DNA of 64,000 bases from Ruania alba (GTDB lineage Bacteria > Actinomycetota > Actinomycetes > Actinomycetales > Beutenbergiaceae): NCBI RefSeq assembly GCF_900105765.1, contig NZ_FNTX01000002.1:1-64000 (forward strand). The letters run 5' to 3'. Below the pieces are notes generated by a model. It saw only the letters and a program-made list of their open reading frames with translations. It was not told the origin of the DNA and made no database searches. The translations under genes and the position numbers were made by a program. This document shows positions 20,075-27,646 of this stretch, in pieces. The number at the start of each line of letters is the position of its first letter. Position 1 is the first letter of the stretch.

Positions 20075-20465
20075 TCCCGACCGGGTCGGTCCGGCCGGCC
20101 CGCAGCGCGATCCGGATCACCGGCACCTGGAGCGGGAGCCGCGCCACCGAGACGGCGAACCGCACCCAGGAGCCCGCGTCACCGTGCCGCCACGCCCAGC
20201 TCGCCAGGTCCGCGCTCATCTGCATGTTCGCCGGCCACACCGCGACCAGTAGCGCGGCACTGGTCCACCCGGCTACCCGGCGGGTGCGCGGATGCAGCAG
20301 CCCTGCCGCACAACTACACTCCGCCACGCCCGAGAGGATCACCAGCTCCCGCTTCCAGCGCCGCAGCGGCGCCGGGATGATCGACTCGAAGAGCCCAGGG
20401 CGCATCAGGTGCAACACACCGGAGACCGCGAACGGTCCGATCACGGCCCACAACTCACGTCGCAC
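20010..20465 (-). CDS. DoxX-like membrane protein
   Basis: About 151 residues with three or four membrane helices. The N-terminal GVLHLMRPGLFESIIPAPL and the motif VILSGVAECSCAAGLL, then VAVWPANMQMSAD, are typical of the DoxX-like group. Function unclear. GTG start at 20465. The last 22 codons lie on the opposite strand of the AraC gene's end, so the true stop may be earlier in related strains. Confidence 0.7.
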   Translation of the reverse strand: MRRELWAVIGPFAVSGVLHLMRPGLFESIIPAPLRRWKRELVILSGVAECSCAAGLLHPRTRRVAGWTSAALLVAVWPANMQMSADLASWAWRHGDAGSWVRFAVSVARLPLQVPVIRIALRAGRTDPVGITPERGRRNGERSADSPRSGA

Positions 20466-20635
20466 GCGAGCCAGCCTGGCACACGGCGCTCAGGGCGTGG
20501 TGGCGATCGGCATCCAGACCCGCATCGACGACGGGCCCGGTTCCCCCAGGAGTGCCGGCTGGCGATCCGCAGGTTCCACAGTGGCGGACTGATCACCGCA
20601 ACCGGTGGGAGAATCGCCATCATGGGAGGTCACTG

Positions 20636-21238
20636 ATGCGGATGCGGATCCTGCTGCTGGTCTGGGGTGGACTGATGCTCACCTGGTTGGGTGCGGCCGT
20701 CTTCGGCTGGGGCAACGTCGAGACCGGTTCATCCCGACCACTGGTGCAGATCAGCAGCGCAACCAGCCTGGTGCCCAACGACATCCAGGCTCAGGTCTCT
20801 CCCGAGTACTACCTCGCCGAGGGCCATCTCCTGGTGCTGATCGCTGCCTCTGCGCTGAGCGTGCTGTTGCCCCTGCGCGCGAAGGCGCTGCGGATCCTGG
20901 CCGGGCTGGCCTACGTGGCCACCGGCGGGTACCTGGGCTACACCGCGTGGTCGGGCAGCCCACCGGCCGAGATCGGCACGATGGTGGGATACGTCGTGGC
21001 CGGGTCGTTGGTGCTGGCCGGGTTGCTGTTCTTCGCGGACCGGCGCGGGGGCGTCGGCGTGGTAGCCGGGATCGCGGCGCTGGCAGGTGCGGCCTGGAAC
21101 ACCCACGCTGTGGTGCTGGTGGCCTTGCCCGGCCGCCCGGGCCTGGGCGCGGTGTGCCTGACCGTGGGCTACCTGCTGGTGGCAGCGGGGGCGTTTGGTG
21201 CGCTGGGTGACCGAGCCCGCAAGAATCGACGATCCTGA
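20636..21238 (+). CDS. Membrane protein of unknown function
   Basis: A 200-residue protein with about five membrane segments (near residues 5-25, 65-85, 92-112, 120-140, 145-185). I do not recognise the family. Start ATG 20636 follows GGGAGG. The right arm of the duplication ends within codon 33, so sequence from 20735 on is unique. Its last codons, RKNRRS-stop, lie inside palindromic repeat copy B, which supplies the stop codon. Confidence 0.7.
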   Translation: MRMRILLLVWGGLMLTWLGAAVFGWGNVETGSSRPLVQISSATSLVPNDIQAQVSPEYYLAEGHLLVLIAASALSVLLPLRAKALRILAGLAYVATGGYLGYTAWSGSPPAEIGTMVGYVVAGSLVLAGLLFFADRRGGVGVVAGIAALAGAAWNTHAVVLVALPGRPGLGAVCLTVGYLLVAAGAFGALGDRARKNRRS

Positions 21239-21288
21239 GCACATTGCTGCCGAATGTGGCGGCAGCGTGCCCGGGCCCGTCGATAGTT
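21221..21288. repeat. Palindromic repeat, copy B
   Basis: Outer arms are AATCGACGATCCTGAG and the degraded complement CCGTCGATAGTT; the inner arms are CTGCCG and CGGCAG. It sits exactly between two convergent genes and contains the stop codon of the upstream one, so it probably acts as a bidirectional terminator as well. Confidence 0.75.
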
Positions 21289-22122
21289 TCACGCTTGCCG
21301 CGGCCATCGTCGGTGCTGACGAGTGGCGAGCATGGCGGCTAGCTGATCCCGGGTGTCGTCCCAGTCGCGCCAGACCTGGGAGTAGCTCAACCGAGTGATC
21401 CGATACCCCATGCGTGAGGCGGGGAGGTCGCGCCGCCGGTCGTTCTCGTAGTTTCGCAGCGCGGTGTGGTGCGCCTTGCTGTCAGCCTCGACGATCCAGG
21501 AGCGTCCGACCACGAAGTCCACCCGGCCGACGCCGTCGATCTCGACCTGCTGCCGGAAGCTGACTCGGCGGCTGCGGAACCACCGTGCAAGCCTGGTCTC
21601 CGTGCCGGACTCGCTGCGGAGCGAGAGCACTCCGATCTTTCGCCGAATCGTCCTCGGGACGCTCTCGAAGAGGGCGGGCAGATCCGCCACGGTGAGATGA
21701 CCGCTGTTGAGGGCCGACTCAAAGAGGACAGCGGCGCCCTCGGGAGGCAGGCACTGCGTGGCGTGCTGCAAGCACAACCCGAGCGATGCGACGGGACCTT
21801 GTTCCGGCCATGCGTCCAGATACGGGCCATGCCGGGAGTGGCCCAGCGGAACGGCACCCCGCCGGGCGTACACGTGCAGCCCCTCGAACGGCGGCACCCA
21901 GAGGCCGTGGAAGCGGGCGGCTGAGAGACATGTGAGGCGCGCACCGGCCTGGATCGCCGCCACCGCGTCCGGATCCGCGTCATAGGTGGCGTACCACCCG
22001 TGCGCGATGCGGCGCAGCTGACCGACCTCACACCGCCGTCGGAGCTCTGTCGAGCCGATTCCGCTGGCTTTCAACTGGCTCCAGGAGTGCAGACCGTGAT
22101 CGGGTACGTCGCGCATACCCAC
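21289..22122 (-). CDS. AbiEi-like HTH / DUF559 endonuclease-like protein
   Basis: A 277-residue protein. The N-terminus resembles an AbiEi-type winged helix (residues 12-50, ending LRRIAHGWYAT). The C-terminal part from about 185 resembles DUF559, a Vsr/restriction-like fold: VEIDGVGRVDFVVG, then IVEADSKAHH and YENDRRRD. The D-x-E/D-x-K-like pattern (VDFVVG ... EADSKAHH) could be a nuclease site. Such proteins are common and multi-copy in actinobacteria; role unknown. Start ATG 22122; two codons in is another ATG. Confidence 0.65.
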   Translation of the reverse strand: MGMRDVPDHGLHSWSQLKASGIGSTELRRRCEVGQLRRIAHGWYATYDADPDAVAAIQAGARLTCLSAARFHGLWVPPFEGLHVYARRGAVPLGHSRHGPYLDAWPEQGPVASLGLCLQHATQCLPPEGAAVLFESALNSGHLTVADLPALFESVPRTIRRKIGVLSLRSESGTETRLARWFRSRRVSFRQQVEIDGVGRVDFVVGRSWIVEADSKAHHTALRNYENDRRRDLPASRMGYRITRLSYSQVWRDWDDTRDQLAAMLATRQHRRWPRQA

Positions 22123-22177
22123 CAGGCTGCCCGCAGCGCCCGCGCGCCGGGAGGGGGTGTGGATAACCTCCGGGTGG

Positions 22178-22247
22178 AACTATCGACGGTCCTGGACACA
22201 CTGTCGCCACAATCGGCAGCAATGTGCTCAGGAGCGTCGATACTTGC
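22178..22247. repeat. Palindromic repeat, copy C
   Basis: Outer arms AACTATCGACGGTCCTG and CAGGAGCGTCGATACTT, inner arms TCGCC and GGCAGCA. Located between the start of the minus-strand gene ending at 22122 and the stop of the next minus-strand gene at 22253. Confidence 0.75.
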
Positions 22248-22252
22248 AGCGG

Positions 22253-22621
22253 TCAGGAGTTGGGGTCGCGGTACTTCGACATCGGGTCCGGGTCGCCGAC
22301 CGAGTTGATGCCGGACCTGTCGCTGTAACTGACGTCGCCGGACTCCCCGGTCGACGGGTGCGGTGCCTGCCCCGGGACGGTGGGCCGGAGCCCCTGACGT
22401 TGCTGGGCCGCCTGGACGCTGCGGATCTTCCAGACCAGCACCACCGCACCGATCAAGGCGGTCACGATGAGCACGGGCAACATCACATCGATCGTGATGA
22501 TGTCGAGCACCATCGCCAGGATGACCGCAGCGAACACCGTGCCCTCGATGAGGGCGAACCGGACGAAGAAACGAGAGAGTTGCTGGCCCACGTCAGGCCC
22601 ACCCGGATTCTGGTAACCCAT
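22253..22621 (-). CDS. Small two-helix membrane protein, hypothetical
   Basis: A 122-residue protein with two adjacent membrane helices (about residues 20-40 and 46-66) and a hydrophilic cytoplasmic tail rich in Gly, Ser and Asp. Family not recognised. Its ATG is only 17 bases from the divergent ATG at 22639, so at least one transcript must be leaderless or one start is wrong. Confidence 0.6.
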   Translation of the reverse strand: MGYQNPGGPDVGQQLSRFFVRFALIEGTVFAAVILAMVLDIITIDVMLPVLIVTALIGAVVLVWKIRSVQAAQQRQGLRPTVPGQAPHPSTGESGDVSYSDRSGINSVGDPDPMSKYRDPNS

Positions 22622-22638
22622 AGCTCTATGGTCTCACT

Positions 22639-23100
22639 ATGCGTGCGAATCGTCATCTGTGGATGCGGATCCGTCATGCGGCGAACTGGGTCAACTTGTC
22701 CACGCCGCTCGGCCTGGTCGTCGCGCGAGCCGGCGGCGCCCGACGGCGTCCCGGACCCTGGCTGCTGACCCTCGCCGAGGGCTACCGGTGGCCTTTCCCC
22801 ACGGGCGGCGCGTTCACCGTGGGGGACGTGGTCATCACCCGGTCCACGATCACCCAGCTGCAGCGCCGTCACCCGCACATGCTCCGGCACGAAGAGGTGC
22901 ACTCCCGGCAGTGGGCGTACTGTCTCGGCCTGCCGTTCCTCCCGCTGTACTGCGCGGCGATGGGGTGGTCGTGGCTGCGCACCGGGGACCGTGCTGCTCG
23001 CTGCTTCTTCGAGCGGCAGGCGGGCCTGGCCGACGGTGGGTACCGGGACCTGCCCCCGCGGAAGATTCGCACCCCGTGGCAGAACTATCGACGGTCCTGA
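22639..23100 (+). CDS. Hypothetical protein with HEExH zinc-protease-like motif
   Basis: A 153-residue protein containing HEEVHSRQWAYCLG near residue 90, which matches HExxH, and a later FERQAG that could give the third zinc ligand. A hydrophobic stretch LPFLPLYCAAMGWSWL follows the motif. I infer a minimal membrane-associated zincin-like fold; activity is unknown. The last codons (NYRRS-stop) are provided by repeat copy D. Confidence 0.6.
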   Translation: MRANRHLWMRIRHAANWVNLSTPLGLVVARAGGARRRPGPWLLTLAEGYRWPFPTGGAFTVGDVVITRSTITQLQRRHPHMLRHEEVHSRQWAYCLGLPFLPLYCAAMGWSWLRTGDRAARCFFERQAGLADGGYRDLPPRKIRTPWQNYRRS

Positions 23101-23152
23101 GTGCCGTACTGCCAGATCTCGCAGCAGATCGCTCAGGAGCGTCGATAGTTGC
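23083..23152. repeat. Palindromic repeat, copy D
   Basis: The clearest copy: AACTATCGACGGTCCTGAG at one end and CTCAGGAGCGTCGATAGTT at the other, with inner arms CTGCCAGATC and GCAGCAGATC around the centre. It carries the stop codon of the upstream gene and ends just before the stop of the convergent caspase-like gene at 23156. Confidence 0.8.
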
Positions 23153-23155
23153 GGG

Positions 23156-24691
23156 CTATCCCAGGGCGGCCCAGGTGGCCGGTCCGACCACGCCATCGGC
23201 TGTCAGACCGTGGCTGCTCTGGAAGCTGCGGACCGCTGAGAGGGTACGCGGTCCGAACTGGCCGTCGGCGGTCATGTTCTGTCCCCAGGCGATGAGCCGG
23301 TTCTGGAGGTAGACGACATCCTCGCCGCTGGCGCCGTAGCGAAGGGTGGGTCGGGGCTGGGTGGGCTGCTGACCGCCAGGTTGCTGGCCTCCGCCAGGTT
23401 GCTGACCGCCAGGTTGCTGGCCTCCTCCGGGCTGCTGACCGCCAGGTTGCTGGCCTCCTCCCGGCTGGCCACCACCAGACTGTCCACCACCGGGCTGGCC
23501 CCCTCCGGACTGACCACCACCCGGCTGACCACCACCAGGCTGACCACCACCAGGCTGCCCGCCACCTGGCTGCTGACCGGCCCCTTCCAACGCCGACCAG
23601 GTCGCCGGCCCCACCACCCCATCGGCGGTGAGCCCCCGTGCCGACTGGAACTCCCGCACGGCGTTCTGCGTGCCGTACCCGAAGATGCCATCCACGCTCA
23701 CCGAGTGCCCCAGCTCACTGAGCCGCTGCTGCAGGTACTCCACATCGGCTCCGCGGGACCACAGCCGGACGGTGGGCCGGTTCGTCACCGGTGTGCCACC
23801 AGTCCCGCCACCGCCTCCCCCAGTCCCTCCACCGGTGCCGCTCGGCGGCGCCACGGTGAATGGCTGCTGCGCCTGATAGCCGGCCGACGCCCCGAGCAGG
23901 AAGTAGTTCGGGGTCTGGTCGGGCGGCATGAGCTCAACGATCTTGCGATGGAAGGTCGGGTAGTCCCCCGGGAAGGCGCCCTGGGCATACACCTGCAGCA
24001 GCTTCTCGGTGAACAGCCCGTTCACGTCCCCGTCGGCGGAGAGCTGGTTGTCCTGGCACCCACTGATCAGGATGAGCTCAGACGCGATCGACCGGCTCTC
24101 ACTGGGTCCGGCGAGGTTCTTCACGAACTGATAGGTGCCCTCCCGAGCCTCGTAGTCGCGCATCTGCACGTCCATCGGCATCCGCCGCATCCGAGCCCGC
24201 GGGGTCCACTGCTCCACCGGCCGCAACTGGGCTCGTGCCCCCGGCTCGATCTCCGGTGCCATCACCATCCTGGCCACGGTTCCGCTGTGGCAGGAGTCGC
24301 TGGTCACCAGCACTCGCACGCCGGCTCGGAACTGGGAGTACATCTGGTGCAGTTCGTCGTCGACCACCTGGCGATCCCAGGCCACCCAGGTCTCGTCCTG
24401 GCCGTCGTCCTCGTCCCCGGTGCTGTCCGGGACCTGGCCGCCGTGACCGGAATAGGTGATCAGGCAGATGTCGCCGGCGACGGCGGTTCTCGCCAACCGC
24501 CCGAGCTCACCGATGATGGCTTGTGACGTGGCCTGCGCGTCGTGCAGGCGAGCGGCCTGATAGCCGTGGGAGAGCGCGATCTGCTCCATCGCGTTCGCGT
24601 CGTTGATGCACCCGGCGAGCTCGCCGTCCCAGCCGCCGTAGGCGTTCGGGTCGACGTAGTTGAGGCCGATGTGCAGTGAGTATCCGGACAT
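23156..24691 (-). CDS. Caspase-family (C14) protease with two peptidoglycan-binding domains
   Basis: A 511-residue protein. Residues 1-290 form a caspase/metacaspase domain with the catalytic dyad visible: His83 in YSGHGGQ and Cys134 in SDSCHSG. Residues about 303-365 and 445-511 are PG_binding_1 domains, each ending GLTADGVVGPATW. They are joined by a low-complexity Gly-Gln-Pro linker (about 366-440) of GGGQP and QQPGG units. No signal peptide or membrane helix is seen, which is odd for cell-wall binding domains. It is the last gene of a three-gene operon, 15 bases after the previous gene. Target proteins are unknown. Confidence 0.85.
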   Translation of the reverse strand: MSGYSLHIGLNYVDPNAYGGWDGELAGCINDANAMEQIALSHGYQAARLHDAQATSQAIIGELGRLARTAVAGDICLITYSGHGGQVPDSTGDEDDGQDETWVAWDRQVVDDELHQMYSQFRAGVRVLVTSDSCHSGTVARMVMAPEIEPGARAQLRPVEQWTPRARMRRMPMDVQMRDYEAREGTYQFVKNLAGPSESRSIASELILISGCQDNQLSADGDVNGLFTEKLLQVYAQGAFPGDYPTFHRKIVELMPPDQTPNYFLLGASAGYQAQQPFTVAPPSGTGGGTGGGGGGTGGTPVTNRPTVRLWSRGADVEYLQQRLSELGHSVSVDGIFGYGTQNAVREFQSARGLTADGVVGPATWSALEGAGQQPGGGQPGGGQPGGGQPGGGQSGGGQPGGGQSGGGQPGGGQQPGGQQPGGGQQPGGQQPGGGQQPGGQQPTQPRPTLRYGASGEDVVYLQNRLIAWGQNMTADGQFGPRTLSAVRSFQSSHGLTADGVVGPATWAALG

Positions 24692-24706
24692 GGTGGATCC
24701 CTTTCT

Positions 24707-27619
24707 CTAGGTGTTCTGTGCCGGGTCGATCGGGACGAGCGCCCCCTGGGACCGCATCGCCCAGGTACGTGTCGGCGTGGATGTCCGCGACCCGTCGTCG
24801 GCGAGGTGGTGCACCTCGTAGGTGAGCTGCGGGTCGGCGATATAGCTGGTCAGCGGCAGGTGCAGCCGCACCTCGGCCTGCCGGGCGGTGTCGGTGAGGG
24901 TCACCGCCGGCAGGTCCCTGCCCTCGAAATGCGCCGTCACCTCGAGCCCGGCCGCACCGGCGGTCGAGGGCTTGGCCGTGGTCACGAACACCACACCCAC
25001 CTCGAGATCCTCGATGTAGGCCCGCACCTCCTCGATCGGGTGCCCGGCCGAGGAGAGGGAGTACACCGGGAGCATCCCGGGGTCGCTGTCCTCGCTGGTC
25101 ACCACGATCTGCTCACCGGGATCGATGACGGCGTCCACGGCGGTCACGGCCACGCCGTCCCGTTCCAGCCCGGTCACCGCGACCGGGATCGCTACCTCGT
25201 TCGTGATCCGTTGGGAGCCCCGATCCGGTTGCACGGTCAGGGGGCCGGCCTCGAACGGACCGGTGATGGCCGCCGTCGAGATCGTCACGTCTGAGGCGGC
25301 ACGGACACCGCCCGGCAGTGGCCAGGTGACCGAGCCGCGTAGCCCGCCCCGGTCCAGCAGTGTCTTCAGCGCCATGAAGCCCGCGATATCGCTCTCGCAG
25401 ACCAGGTCGAATCCGGAGGAGGTGGCCGCCCAGTCCACGGTGACGCTGCCGGGCGCGACCACGGTGAGGGCCGGCTCGTGATGGGTGTCCTCGGGCAGCT
25501 CCAACCGGGGCTGGGGGTGCAGCTCACGCAGCTCGGCGAGGATCCGTGCCCGCACGAACCGGGGCAGGTCCGGCTGCAACCCGATCGCGACGATGCACCG
25601 CATCTGGGTGGGGTTGTCGATGTCGATGGTGGAGTGCACGAGCAGCTGCGGGGCGTAGGGCCGTGCGCCGTCTGGTTCGCTCCATCCCACTGTGTACCGG
25701 TCCGGGACCACGAGGAACGTGCCGGGGGTGCGCAGGGATCGCATCACAGCGGCCCACCCGTCCGCTGCCGCCACCTCGACCGGCTCGTATGTCTTGTACT
25801 CGATCTGACCGAGTTGCATCGCCGGTTGGCACCCGATCGCGGTGGACTCACCGTCGGTGCTGGAGCGGTAGAGATCACCGTGGGTCGCACACGGCACCAC
25901 GAGATCCACGCGGTCCAGCGCGACCAGCTGTTCCCAGACGTCCTGCACGTTCAGCACGGCGGTGGCCTCGGTGAGCTGGTGCTGCAGGGTCGGTGAGATC
26001 GTCGCGCCGGCGAGGGAATGCATCGCCGGGATCTTCGGGGTGCTCGAGCGGGTGCGTCGGGCGGCGAGCGAGCTGATCTTCGTGATGCCGGCCAACGTCC
26101 CGGGCGTCCACGTGGTGCCGGACGTCTTGCGCCATCCGTGGAAGGTCGTGGTGGCCACGATCTGCGGCGGTTCGGACTGGAACCCGGGGGTGGACAGCGC
26201 CCCGTAGGCGAGCCGCGCCCAGGTGTCGCGCAGCCGGAAGGTGAGCGTGGTGCTGGCGTCGTCGTGGCTGATCGTCTCGGCGGCGAACAGTTCGCGCCGG
26301 GTCTGGCTGTGCTCGTCCACGAACGGGATCCGGAGCCGGTACTCGGTCTCGGCGTCGGGCACCACGTTCAGCTCCTCGGTACTGCCGGCGGCCTCCTCGG
26401 AGGGACCCCGCTCGAGCCGGACGGTGACGGTGGCGGCGATGGAGGGCCGCCCGTCTAGATCGTGGCCGGGTTCGCTGGTGATCTCGAACCGGAACGGACT
26501 CTGCGCAAGGTCGGCTACGGTCTCCGGCACGGTGAGCCGATGCCGGCGCACGTACCAGCGCTTGCCGAGCGTCCAGCGGTCCTGCCACCAGTCGCGGTCC
26601 ACGGTGCCGCTGTCCCGTCCCACGTCCGGACCGGGTCGGCGCCGGATGGGGTTCAGCTCGATCAGGTCCAGCGGCTGCACGGTCAGCTCGGCCGTGTGCG
26701 CCGAGGCGAGGGTCGCGACGGTCGAGGCCGGCGGCCGGGCCACCACTCCTGGGCGCAGTGCCGCGGCGATGCTCTGCAGCCCACCCCCGGCAGCGGTGAC
26801 CTTCAAGGTGGTGGCGAGCCCCGCCGTCGGGCCTCGGGTGCTGCGTGCCCGCCGCAGGGGCAGCAGAGGCCGCACCTCCCCTCCCCCGGCGACCACCACA
26901 TGCACGTTCTCGTGCATGTCCGCCTCGATCAGCTCGGTGAGCGGCAGCGTGCGGTGCTGCGGGGGCGGCGCACTGACATCCGAGGTGAGGGACGTCGTCA
27001 CCGTCATGTCGGGTGGGCGTGTCCGGCTCAGGCGACGGTCGCCGTCGTCGGTCAGCTCCAGCACCCAACGCCCTGCCGTGACCAGGGCGCCCACCACGGC
27101 CTCGGGTGACTGGCCGCCGTCAGAGATCGCACCGGCCTCCCGCAGTGCGGGGACCGCGCCGAGCAGGTCGGCGTGACGGAACACCCGCCCGACGGCGGCC
27201 CTCGCCTCGAGCACGTCCCACACCATGGCCAGGTGCACAGTGAGCGGGACCGGCGGAGCACCCTGGGGCGGTAGGTCCACCTCAGCACCCACCCGCAGTG
27301 CCGGCGCTCCGGACAGGACCGACTCCATGGCGGCCACCGCGTCGCTGCCAGTGAGCGTGGCCTCCAGGGCCACCGTGCCGAACGGGTCGGTGGACGCCTG
27401 CTCGGCGAGCAGCTGATCCTGCTCGCCGAGCAGCACGATGTGGCAGCCCCGGATCGTCGTGGCCTGGTCGGTGCCGGCTGCGAGGGTGAGGGCGAGGGTG
27501 GCGGACTCGACCAGGTCGGTGAGGCGTTCGTCCGGCTCGGGCGGGCGCCGGAGCAGGAACGTCGCCGAGAACACCGGGCGGTCGGCCTGGTCGCGCAGCA
27601 CGGTCAGAGTGGCAGCCAT
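24707..27619 (-). CDS. Large protein of unknown function (970 residues), caspase operon
   Basis: A 970-residue acidic protein, rich in beta-strand-like valine/threonine patterns, without signal peptide or membrane helix. I do not recognise the family. The N-terminal 150 residues look like a separate domain; the last 250 residues look like tandem beta-sandwich units (for example GPLTVQPDRGSQRITNEVAI). It follows the 765-class gene by 27 bases and precedes the caspase gene by 15, so the three are probably co-transcribed and co-functional. Confidence 0.7.
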   Translation of the reverse strand: MAATLTVLRDQADRPVFSATFLLRRPPEPDERLTDLVESATLALTLAAGTDQATTIRGCHIVLLGEQDQLLAEQASTDPFGTVALEATLTGSDAVAAMESVLSGAPALRVGAEVDLPPQGAPPVPLTVHLAMVWDVLEARAAVGRVFRHADLLGAVPALREAGAISDGGQSPEAVVGALVTAGRWVLELTDDGDRRLSRTRPPDMTVTTSLTSDVSAPPPQHRTLPLTELIEADMHENVHVVVAGGGEVRPLLPLRRARSTRGPTAGLATTLKVTAAGGGLQSIAAALRPGVVARPPASTVATLASAHTAELTVQPLDLIELNPIRRRPGPDVGRDSGTVDRDWWQDRWTLGKRWYVRRHRLTVPETVADLAQSPFRFEITSEPGHDLDGRPSIAATVTVRLERGPSEEAAGSTEELNVVPDAETEYRLRIPFVDEHSQTRRELFAAETISHDDASTTLTFRLRDTWARLAYGALSTPGFQSEPPQIVATTTFHGWRKTSGTTWTPGTLAGITKISSLAARRTRSSTPKIPAMHSLAGATISPTLQHQLTEATAVLNVQDVWEQLVALDRVDLVVPCATHGDLYRSSTDGESTAIGCQPAMQLGQIEYKTYEPVEVAAADGWAAVMRSLRTPGTFLVVPDRYTVGWSEPDGARPYAPQLLVHSTIDIDNPTQMRCIVAIGLQPDLPRFVRARILAELRELHPQPRLELPEDTHHEPALTVVAPGSVTVDWAATSSGFDLVCESDIAGFMALKTLLDRGGLRGSVTWPLPGGVRAASDVTISTAAITGPFEAGPLTVQPDRGSQRITNEVAIPVAVTGLERDGVAVTAVDAVIDPGEQIVVTSEDSDPGMLPVYSLSSAGHPIEEVRAYIEDLEVGVVFVTTAKPSTAGAAGLEVTAHFEGRDLPAVTLTDTARQAEVRLHLPLTSYIADPQLTYEVHHLADDGSRTSTPTRTWAMRSQGALVPIDPAQNT

Positions 27620-27646
27620 GTCTCTCGCTCCTCGTTCCTGGTGCCG

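Larger units (their letters stand above)
10341..20734. repeat. Right arm of the giant inverted duplication (reference-quality copy)
   Basis: Mirror image of 1-10320. Reading frames here are intact except for one permease (11161-12074). Unique sequence continues past 20734 in the middle of a membrane protein gene, while the left arm stops at window base 1, so the true left end of assembled genomic sequence is probably near 10341. Gene content should be counted once, from this arm. Confidence 0.95.
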
